Positions 56,855 through 64,000 of a DNA stretch of 64,000 nucleotides are shown in pieces. Each line of letters opens with the position of its first letter. Within the stretch, counting starts at the first letter, position 1. The stretch comes from Lophius americanus. Its lineage: Eukaryota; Chordata; Actinopteri; Lophiiformes; Lophiidae. A program made the translations under genes and the position numbers. The stretch spans positions 7,842,001 to 7,906,000 of the forward strand of contig JBBDHG010000008.1 of NCBI GenBank assembly GCA_037951165.1, written 5' to 3'. The notes under the pieces were generated by a model. It was not told the DNA's origin, did no database searches, and worked only from the letters and a program-made list of their open reading frames with translations.

Positions 56855-58145
56855 ATCCTGGAAAGGTAATCTGCCACCACATTGGCGTCGCTGGATTGGT
56901 TCTGAATGGTGAACTTGAAGGGCTACAGAGAGAGATACCATTGGCTAAGGCGACTGTTTTGGTCCTTCATACTGTTGATCCAGGGGAGAGCCAGGTCAGT
57001 TTCCAGGTCAAACTCTCGTCCAGGCAAGTAGTAGCGCAGACACTCCAGTGCCCACTTAATGGCCAAGCCTTCTTTATCCACCGTAAAATACCTGGTCTCA
57101 CGTGGTAGGAGCTTGCGACTTAGATACAAAACCAGGTGTTTTTCTTCGGGGTTTCCTTGGGCCAGGACTGCTCCAAGACAGACTGCTGATGCATCCACCT
57201 GTACCAAAAATCTTCTGTTGAAGACTGGACACTTGAAGACAGGGGGAGAACACATTTGGGTTTTCAGGCTGCTGAAGGCTGTTCCACAGTCATCTGACCA
57301 AGTTACTTGTTTTTTTTCTTGTCCTTGCAGGTCAGAGTTGTGAGCTGTGCTGCGATAGATGCGAACTGCGGCACGAACCATCTGTACCTGCCAATCAGAC
57401 CCAGGAAGGACCGTACTTCCTTCTTGGTTTGTGGTCGAGGGCAGTTCTGGATAGCTTCCATCTTATCCATTTGCAAATGCATATCTCCATGACTAACTGG
57501 TAACCAAGGTACCATGTCTCTCGCTGTACCCACTCACGCTTAGAGGAGTCAAGTGTCAGCCCAGCCTTTTGGTTCTTCCCTAGGATCATTGACAGATACT
57601 GAACATGCTCCGCCCAGGTGTTGCTGAAGATCACCACATCATGCAGGTACGCAGCGCTACAGTTGCTGGAAGGTGGCAGGCATTACAGTCAACTGGAAGA
57701 GCCGGCGGGCGTTTGGAATGCTGTGTATGGTCGGATTGACTCCTCCAGTAGCACCTACCAGAATCCCTTGCAAAGGTCAAGGGTTGTGATGTACTTGGCA
57801 GCTCTGATCTTGTCCAGTAGGTCCTCGATTCTTCGCATAGGGTAAGCATCAAATTCTGAGACGGCATAGAGCTTCCTGAAATCAATGCAAAGGGGGGCCA
57901 TCCTTCTTGAAGATGATGGCCACTGGACTGCACCATTCTGAGTTGGAAGGCTCAATCACTCTAAACTTCAGCATCTCCTCAATCTCCTGTTCCAGTTTTA
58001 CCACATTGGACATTGAGGAATTGGTCATCCACCTTTGAGGCAAATTACATGATTCACTAGGGTGGTCTTCCAAGGACTCGTAGAAAATAACGAAGGAATC
58101 GCCTTGAAGACCTGAGGTGGTTGTGATATTTTTTCTGGTGCAATA
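56855..58145 (-). pseudogene. Gypsy-type RT and RNase H, inactive
   Basis: On the minus strand, in order: a pre-RT segment (EQEIEEMLKFRVIEPSNSEW); RT fingers and palm (CIDFRKLYAVSEFDAYPM, KYITTLDLCKGFW); the active-site strand AAYLHDVVIFSNTW; RT thumb (KKEVRSFLGLIGRYRWFVPQ); and RNase H (FLVQVDASAVCLGAVLAQ, YLSRKLLPRETRYFTVDKEG, IKWALECLRYYLPG, then NVVADYLSRMP). The YxDD motif reads YLHD (57,638-57,649), so the first catalytic Asp is lost by a one-base change. A stop at 57,755-57,757 follows GFW, a frame change sits at a G6 run (57,892-57,897), and several codons are missing before ATFQ. Belongs to Ty3/Gypsy; clearly dead. Confidence 0.9.
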
Positions 58146-58149
58146 TGTA

Positions 58150-58368
58150 CCAGCCTAGGAGCAGTCATTATAGTAAGGGACTCCAGTCCCATCTGCATCT
58201 CCTCTTAATTTGCCGCCCCACTTTCCAAACCGTTTGGAGTAGATCCAATGGCCGCTGCACATCCCAGCCATATAACAACTCAAATGGTGAGAAACCTGTT
58301 GATGCCCTGGGAACTCCCTGGTAGGCAAAAAGCCATAAACAGCAGCCAACGGTCCAAGTTCTTGCCAG
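58150..58368 (-). pseudogene. Gypsy integrase, C-terminal part of core, displaced
   Basis: The minus strand reads LFAYQGVPRASTGFSPFELL, then YGWDVQRPLDLL, then TVWKVGRQIK, which is the end of the Gypsy integrase core and start of its C-terminal region. It ends at a stop. It lies upstream of RT in the reading direction, while in a normal element integrase lies downstream of RNase H, so this piece is rearranged. The DDE core is absent. It begins within a few bases of the LTR end at 58,369. Confidence 0.8.
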
Positions 58369-59283
58369 TATAGCAGGTTATCTACGTTTTACCTCGAAAA
58401 TAATTGAATAGGGGCACCACCCAAAGTTAATTTAGGAAAATATGAAACCTAGAATTAATCAATTCTTAATTTCATTGACTAAAAATTCTCACATCTGAAA
58501 GTTATGAACTCTTTTACAAAGCACTCTCATTTCTCTGCAAGAATGAAAGACAGGACACCTGCTATGCTTAAAATGTGTGCATGTGGGTGTGTGTGCTTGT
58601 GGACCGATGGTTCAAAAGTTGAGAGTTTGAGAACTAGGTAATGGTGATAGAGAGGAATTATTGAGGGTTTTGAATTCTCTGGAGATTAATCATTGCTAAA
58701 GGCACAATAAAATTTAATGTGACTTAGATTTTATGCATCAACCCCAGATGAATGAGCGTGATAGAACGATCTTACTTGTGCTGGTCAACAATCATGTCCA
58801 TGGATCGGGTGCTTCAGTCGATCAGGCAGTTACCTCTCGCTGGAAGAAAGGCAACTTCTCAAGGTCACATGAGGACGTCACTGTCGTATGGAGGTTGCTG
58901 CTCACACACGTCCGGCTGAACAAGAGACGGACCTGTTACCGATCGTCCTTGTTGCAGGATACAAAAATGGGAGCAGGAACTGGAATCAGTTTGCACGCTG
59001 GAGTACTCCAGCGTGCAAACTGATTTCCAGGGAGAGTCGCAGTCCTCACTGGACTCCTAAAGGAAATTGGCCTTTGCAATGCTGACAGTCCTAGAATGCA
59101 GAGGGATTAAAAAATTTACTCTTAAAAGCTGGTTCGGACAAAGAAAAAGGTTGGAGTGCCGTTATGGAGCTCAGGGTTGTGATGCTCCATAAACAATCAG
59201 TTCAGAATACGCAGTACAGCTGAACAGCGAAAAATCGACGAAAGTCGAAAAGCAAACGACTAAAAACAAAAGGCAAAATTGTT
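58369..59283 (-). mobile_element. LTR fragment related to the 25.2-kb solo LTR
   Basis: Aligns in order with 25,361-26,199 on the other strand. Relative to the solo LTR it lacks about the first 180 bases. It has about 125 extra bases near 58,385-58,505, before the end motif ATAACCTGCTATA (solo: ATAACCCGCTACA), and it carries a perfect palindrome at 58,984-59,025. It lies in the same orientation as the surrounding pol fragments. Frames on either strand inside it are not genes. Confidence 0.7.
58984..59025. repeat. 42-bp perfect palindrome without loop
   Basis: The arm AATCAGTTTGCACGCTGGAG plus T (58,984-59,004) is followed directly by its exact reverse complement (59,005-59,025). The matching place in the solo LTR (25,616-25,655) has only one arm and no palindrome. 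Confidence 0.95.
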
Positions 59284-59480
59284 GGCTTTCTTGGCTTTTT
59301 CTGCAGCCAAGAAGTCGCACCTGCGGATAGTGCATGTTTTCTGACATGTTTGGCATGAAGTGTAATATTTCTGAATGTCTGTGTACATTGAAGGACAATA
59401 GAAGGCTGAACTGATCCGCCGATAAGATTTGTGGTGGCACAGTTGTCTTGATCATGGGAGTGTTGTGCGCCAGGTGCATG
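59284..59480 (-). pseudogene. Gypsy integrase zinc-binding domain, frameshifted
   Basis: On the minus strand HLAHNTPM corresponds to the His side of the integrase HHCC domain. After a frame change the sequence reads YRRISSAFYCPSMYTDIQKY, then YTSCQTCQKT, the CxxC side. The stretch in between, where a GHLG-type His pair is expected, is damaged. It then runs directly into the truncated LTR, so the catalytic core is missing. Confidence 0.7.
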
Positions 59481-59926
59481 ACAAGTTATCTACAGCTAGC
59501 AGGGACTTCAATGCATTTGTGGCCATTATCAACAGTGTACAACCCCTCTTTCTCCATAATAAACCTTTCCCTACCCACACAATTTCTTTTTTTCTCCACA
59601 GTTACCTTAGCAAAAAGATTTTCAAACTTTCCTCCTCCCTCTGTAGCACAAAAACATTATCAGATACTGCCCCCATTTCATTTGACAAATAACCCATTGT
59701 TCCAGGCTCCACTGACCTTAACTACTTTTCAAAGCGCCGTTGGCGATGGGACTTTCTTGGGCCCTTTGTGCCACCCTCACACAGACTACTTCTGGGAGCG
59801 GTTGAACACCAGATATCTCTTGGGCATGAGTGAACACTCAACAAGAAACGTTGACTTTCCCTTTCCCCCATAGCCAGTGTATGCTGGCTGGTTTTCCAGA
59901 AGAAAGTCAAAGAGTATCAGTGAGTC
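59481..59926 (-). pseudogene. Probable pol linker region, weak
   Basis: The minus-strand frame at 59,722-59,910 (QHTLAMGERESQRF, then CEGGTKGPRKS) follows the protease remnant and may be its degenerate continuation. No domain is recognised. In an intact element RT would follow here; it does not. Confidence 0.35.
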
Positions 59927-60205
59927 CTAATCCCAAGAGGGCAGCAACAGGCAACTTCTCCACCACACACCAACAGTCAACAGGTAAGGCTGTTCATCAA
60001 TGGTAACAGTTAATTCAGCTGTGGGATAAGGATGCTGATCCCCATGACCACACAGAACGTCTTCTTGTCTGTTGTAATCAACACAGCTAATTAGCACCAG
60101 ATCCTGCCTAATAAGAGACACGAAGCTACCACTGTCCAAAAGAGCAGTAACTAGTTTGTCATTAACAGTTTTATAGTGCCGTACCTTCAGTTCCCCATCC
60201 CCCAC
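59927..60205 (-). pseudogene. Gypsy aspartic protease (retropepsin) remnant
   Basis: The minus-strand frame contains KLVTALLDSGSFVSLIRQDL, with the D-S-G catalytic triplet kept. It continues with YPTAELTVTIDEQPYLLTVG, the flap and following strands typical of Gypsy retropepsins. The end (VGVWWRSCLLLPSWD) is out of frame with the expected LLG-type motif. Length of about 90 residues fits the domain. The start codon is arbitrary, since the domain is normally part of a polyprotein. Confidence 0.75.
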
Positions 60206-60449
60206 CCCAGGACAGGGTGCTTAGCAAGTACCTGTAAGAGCAATATAGACATTGGTTTGGATTTCCTGGACCTTGTCCTTCCCCTCTACCAAGTTTTTGT
60301 TGGATATGGCTTTGCAGTTGTCCTGATCATTGATCTGTCCAAAACAATATGAATTATAAAAATATCATCAAGAACAAGTCTCAACCTGCTCGCCTGAAAG
60401 ATATTAATGGCTCAGCTGATGAAAATAACACTACGCTATATCAATCATT
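60206..60449. other. No feature recognised
   Basis: The gag part of the Gypsy element would be expected here; no gag or CCHC motif could be read. Confidence 0.4.
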
Positions 60450-60855
60450 GTGTGATTGATTGACTGATTTTCTCTGCTTATCTGGAGTCAGGTGGTATTG
60501 ATAGCAAGCTACGAAGGGTTTTCCAGTACATCCCTGTCCCCGGAAACTTTCCAGCTCATTGTGGGGGAGCCTGAGGCGCTGCCACGATAGATGAGATACA
60601 TAGTCCCTCCAGTGATTTCTGTGTCTCCTCCCAATTGGACATGCTTGGAAAACCTCCAAAGGGAGGCATTCTGCTGGAATCCTGATCAGATGCCCGAAAC
60701 ACCTTAAAGGGTTCCTCTTGACACGCAGGAGCAGCGGCTCCACTCAGAGCTCCCTCCAGATGTCTGAGTTCCTCACCTTATCTCTGAGGCTTAGCCCAGC
60801 CGCCCTAGGCAGCAGCCCATTTCAGCCACTGGTATCCTTGACCTCTTACTTGTAA
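60450..60855 (-). pseudogene. LINE ORF2 C-terminus and 3' end (RTE/Rex3-like)
   Basis: The minus strand reads EPLLLRVKRNPLRCFGHLIR, then PAECLPLEVFQACPIGRRHR, then WRDYVSHLSWQRLRLP. This is the well-known C-terminal end of a very common teleost LINE, followed within a few bases by a short A-rich and (CAAT)-like tail. A very short 3' UTR with a simple-repeat tail fits the RTE/Rex3 group, though I name the clade from memory. It is 5'-truncated, with substitutions in otherwise stable positions. The frame runs through the tail because the tail is open, not because the protein is longer. Confidence 0.75.
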
Positions 60856-61169
60856 TATTTGGGATACTACAAATATCTGGGGACAAGTTTTTGACAAATT
60901 CTTCTCAATTAAACACTGCAAAGTCCCTAATTTTTCTGTTTCGGGGTATTATCAAAATGTACAACAAAAGAGAAGGCATAGTTTGGATGATTTGGATGAT
61001 GTAAAGAGGTGGAGCCACTGGGGTCACCCTGCTGACATTCATCAGCCCTCATTTTCAGAATGAAAGTTCAATAGGTTTAAGAACTAATTTTCCCTTTTGC
61101 TATTTGGCTTTTGTGAAATTTAAAAAACATTTCACAAAATACACTAAGCATCATTGTTGTGCTGTTCAC
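60856..61169. other. No feature recognised
   Basis: AT-rich. TTTGGATGATTTGGATGAT near 60,982 is a 9-base duplication. Confidence 0.45.
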
Positions 61170-61400
61170 TTTATCCCCCCAAAAGTCGGGGATATTATGG
61201 AATCGTCACGTCTGCTGCATATTGCTTGTGTTAACTCAATGAATAACTCATAACTAATTTTCAAACAGTATACCCTTCTAAACCTTATTGCAAGGGGGGA
61301 AATGTTCTTCGGACCAAATGTTATTCGTCTTTTTTTTAAAAAGAAAACACTGCTTTAGACATCTGTAACCAGTAGGTAGTTGAATTATGCTTTGAATTTA
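61170..61400 (+). repeat. Family X, 5' portion
   Basis: TTATCCCCCCAAAAGTCGGG, then GATATTATGGAATCGTCACG, TGTGTTAACTC, AACCTTATTGCAAGGGG, TTTTTTTAAAAAGAAAACAC. The clearest 5' end of the family. Confidence 0.7.
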
Positions 61401-62184
61401 GAATATAATCAATGGTTCATTACAATTGACAAACAGTAGTGGTTGTTCGGTTGGCAGCTCAAGGTAAGCAAAACACCACCCAGGACACGAGAAATCAATT
61501 TGAAAGAATGTGTATGATAATAATGAATACATACATAATAAATAATTCAGGCATGCAAGTAATAATGTATTTTTTTTCCCTAGCCAAACGCTTTTGCAAA
61601 GACATCAGAAGAAAAGTTCAGCCTAACACACACTGTGGCAGGAAGATTCAGTTGGGTCCCTTGCCATTAATGAAGATTATCAATTCAGCATACCACTTAA
61701 AAAAATACTGACCTATATAGGATAAAAAAGCAAAATTATAATCTATCCATTCATCAATCGCCGCTGCTCAATATTATTCCATATCAAAATCAGTCAAGTT
61801 GGTACCTTTATAAATAAGGCTATAAAAATAAACCAACCTTTCAAACAAAAGAATGAAACAAAACAATACTTGAGATAAAGGGAATTCCTAAAATGTCCCA
61901 ATAGAACACAATGAAATAAAATCTGTTTGCCCTCATCAAAGTGTTGTTGAGGATTAACTAGCTGAAGCTAATGATAGCCAAGAAATTAGGCTAACACTGC
62001 TAACAGCAAGCAAGCAGAAGCTAATAACACTGAAACAACAAATAGTGCTCACTCATATGTTAGCAATAGGCCTTTTCAACAATTGCTTTTGGTTGAAATA
62101 TAGTTGAAGAGGATGTAGTGTGTCCCACAAATGTATATGTTGGAGGCCAGTTATTATTGGATGTTGGTAACCTGGGTTACATAT
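61401..62184. other. No gene recognised
   Basis: AT-rich. The frame at 61,439-61,711 (+) has no domain. Confidence 0.45.
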
Positions 62185-62330
62185 CCCATCCACACTGTTG
62201 GTCCGATTAAATCCAAATTTTTGGTTTATGAATCAAACTGAGGAGTTCTATCTTTAATTTTACTCACTAGGGGGAGCTCTTTTCATGAGCAACTTCACAA
62301 ACATACTCTCTTCAAATCCAATGATTACCT
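62185..62330 (+). repeat. Family X internal fragment
   Basis: TTGGTCCGATTAAATCCAAA, ATGAATCAAACTGAGGAGTT, TTTACTCACTAGGGGGAGCT, then CATGAGCAACTTCACA. Confidence 0.6.
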
Positions 62331-62699
62331 TAAGATTAGTCTGACTTTAACTTTGAATAAAGTCAAACTAAACGCAATCATATCATATTTTTTATAGTGT
62401 ATTTCTACTGTTTTACAAATATGTAAATATAAAGACTAATGTTGATTAAGTTCAGCATTAAGTTGAATAGTTTTGCAGAGAGTGTCTAATGTGATATCAA
62501 TTCAAGTAATAAATCCAGACACGAAGTGTGTACTGATTTGCAAATTCATTTGTAACATGCTAGGCTCCAAGCCAGGAAGTCCGGCTTCTTAGCCATTTAA
62601 AGTTTGAGAAAATTTCAGATTGTTTCAACCCCCAGACCTCTTGAGGCTCTGAGTAACAGTTATCCTGTGGGCATTGTAGAAGTAACCAGCGATGCACAT
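62331..62699. other. No feature recognised
   Basis: AT-rich DNA. Confidence 0.5.
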
Positions 62700-63010
62700 A
62701 TCTCAATCCATAAGGCCTTATTCAAAACATAATGAAAACAACATATTCTGGTGCATCCAGATCTTTATTTGAATCCAAACTAAACTCCACACTATCCCCT
62801 TAAAAAGTATTTTTCATTGAGATCTTTGTGTCATTTTCTGAGAAAATTAAAGAACAGTTTTCCAAACGTCCTCACGCGATGTTGAAAGAAGTGATCCCCC
62901 CTTAATATGGATCCCCACCAAACTATAATTGGATTCATTCTGACCTAAGACCCTTCCTCCTACCAAGTTTAATGGAAATCCATTCTATACTTTTTGCACT
63001 AACTAATAGA
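62700..63010. repeat. Common fish dispersed repeat, diverged
   Basis: CTGGTGCATCCAGATCTTTA, then TATGGATCCCCACCAAACTA, then CCTACCAAGTTTAATGGAAA and TCCATTCTATACTTTTTGCA follow the order of a frequent fish repeat I recall (caccaaatttaat..., ccaagttttgtggaaatccgttcagtagttttt...). It may be the same family as 20,465-20,690. Confidence 0.5.
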
Positions 63011-63499
63011 AATGGGAAAACAACCTTTTTGGATATAGCAGCCAATAAAAAGATATATCTAGATTTGCACTGGTGTTTGATGGGTTCATTCATGGCCCAT
63101 GCCTTCATTTTACCATGTTTTTACCATGTTTTGTGAAAAATGGCATCATCCAGAGAAATAAAGACATTAGATTGTTGCCCATTTTTACGTACAATAATAG
63201 TCAGAAAGTGCCTGGAAAAGCTCCCGCTTTCTCTTTGATTCATTTCCTGCCTTTATTTGTCTCAAAAATGTCAAAGTCACAGAATCACATAAGGTTAAAC
63301 CACTTCGGTGCTGCTTGAACGAACATGTGGCGCTCGGATTGTTCTCAGGAGGAGGGGAAGAGAAGCTCTGAGGGCACTTGGCTTTCATTTGATTGTGAGT
63401 TCAACATTTTTCATTCTCTGGCAGTGAGAGGACAATGACCAGCGTCCACTAATCACAACCATACCCATCAAATCAACCTCACCCTCTCTCCCGCCACAG
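63011..63499. other. Unique DNA upstream of the exon candidate
   Basis: Contains a branch-point-like CCACTAATC near 63,448 and a polypyrimidine stretch 63,478-63,495. Frames at 63,073-63,388 have no domain. Confidence 0.4.
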
Positions 63500-63544
63500 G
63501 ATTGAGTTTCAAGGGGAGAACTTGACCTCTCCACCTCCTCTCAG
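63500..63544 (+). CDS. Candidate 45-base internal coding exon
   Basis: A polypyrimidine tract and CCGCCACAG form a good splice acceptor, and CAG/GTAAGA directly after 63,544 is a consensus donor. The 45 bases between are open in one phase (IEFQGENLTSPPPL, split codons at both ends), closed in the other two, and divisible by three, as for a cassette microexon. Balanced composition contrasts with the AT-rich flanks. I do not recognise the protein. It could be one exon of a large gene whose introns fill this window, or chance pairing of splice-like signals. Confidence 0.3.
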
Positions 63545-64000
63545 GTAAGAAAAAAAAGAGGGATTTTCTCTTTCTTTTCGGTCTCTTTCAACACCTTGGT
63601 TGTAATTAGCTCCAGCTGAGATTTTTTCCTTTTGTTGGCTACATGAAAGGTGGATAAGCGTCCTTGCGCCTCTGCACACCTTCATTTCCTTTGAACAAGT
63701 TTTTTTTTTTTTTCTTTCAAAGACGAAACTCCAAGCTAACCGTCATCTCAGAAGGAAGCAGATAACCAAGAGGAAGTTTCTACTTCTTTGTCTCCCAGGA
63801 CACAATTAGCTGCTCCATCCCTCATCACCACACTGATATTTTCTGGTCCTTTGTGTTAAAAAGTTGTGTCTTTTGTCAAATATCCCCCTTGAAAAGTTAA
63901 GCCGTTTTTGGTCGGCAGTATATTAAACATTGCTGAGATAGCATTGTCTCAAAATGCTTTGTTCCAAAAACAAACATTATGAATTTATCTATTTATAAAG
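63545..64000. other. No gene recognised
   Basis: Intron-like after the donor site, with a T13 run near 63,700. Confidence 0.4.

Noticed and set aside
57059..57845. Plus-strand frames over the Gypsy cluster
   Set aside because: They are antisense to recognisable RT and RNase H on the minus strand.
58369..58380. LTR end followed by a primer-binding site
   Set aside because: The bases after the LTR end read as integrase, not as a primer site plus gag, so this is not the 5' end of an intact element.
58733..59085. Plus-strand frames with protein-like look
   Set aside because: They lie inside an LTR, antisense to it, and the palindrome creates part of the apparent frame. The sister LTR has different frames.

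Overview
The window looks like AT-rich intergenic or intronic DNA of a ray-finned (teleost) fish. That is inferred from the repeats: L2-type and RTE/Rex3-like LINE 3' ends, tRNA-derived SINEs of fish type, sushi-like and other Ty3/Gypsy LTR retrotransposon remnants, and long CA microsatellites. I recognise no intact host gene. The only host-exon candidates are weak: a 45-base open segment with good splice signals at 63,500-63,544 (+), and a few unrecognised open frames near 5.0-5.3 kb (-), 12.8-13.05 kb (-) and 48.2-48.8 kb (+). No rRNA, tRNA gene or CRISPR array is visible.

Layout. 0-17.6 kb: mostly unique DNA with SINE fragments, a 30-bp tandem repeat, two blocks of an unclassified dispersed family (family X below) near 7.3-8.4 kb, and one copy of a DNA-transposon-like element rich in TTATCTCG motifs. 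17.6-18.9 kb: 5' LTR, primer-binding site and gag-like ORF of a sushi-type Gypsy element whose 3' part is missing. 19.1-19.85 kb: L2-type LINE remnant (-). 21.05-21.55 kb and 25.18-26.20 kb: two solo LTRs, each flanked by a short target-site duplication. 26-53 kb: many family X copies in both orientations, a second L2 remnant, SINEs, microsatellites, G/C homopolymer-like tracts and several unique stretches that resemble conserved non-coding elements. 56.86-60.2 kb (-): a scrambled and mutated Gypsy pol cluster (protease, zinc-binding part of integrase, LTR piece, integrase C-terminal part, RT with a changed active site, RNase H). 60.45-60.86 kb: LINE 3' end (-). 61-63 kb: more repeats. 63.5 kb: exon candidate.

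The best candidate for something undescribed is family X: about 13 copies or fragments covering several kb. They carry a short inverted motif (TATATCCCC, one variable base, then AAAAGTC) near both ends, use a recurring internal sub-unit, and are often paired in inverted orientation. I read it as a probable non-autonomous DNA transposon (MITE-like). I cannot search a repeat library, so novelty is untested. Nothing here forms an operon or gene system; the content is best read as layered transposon history with possible enhancers between the layers.
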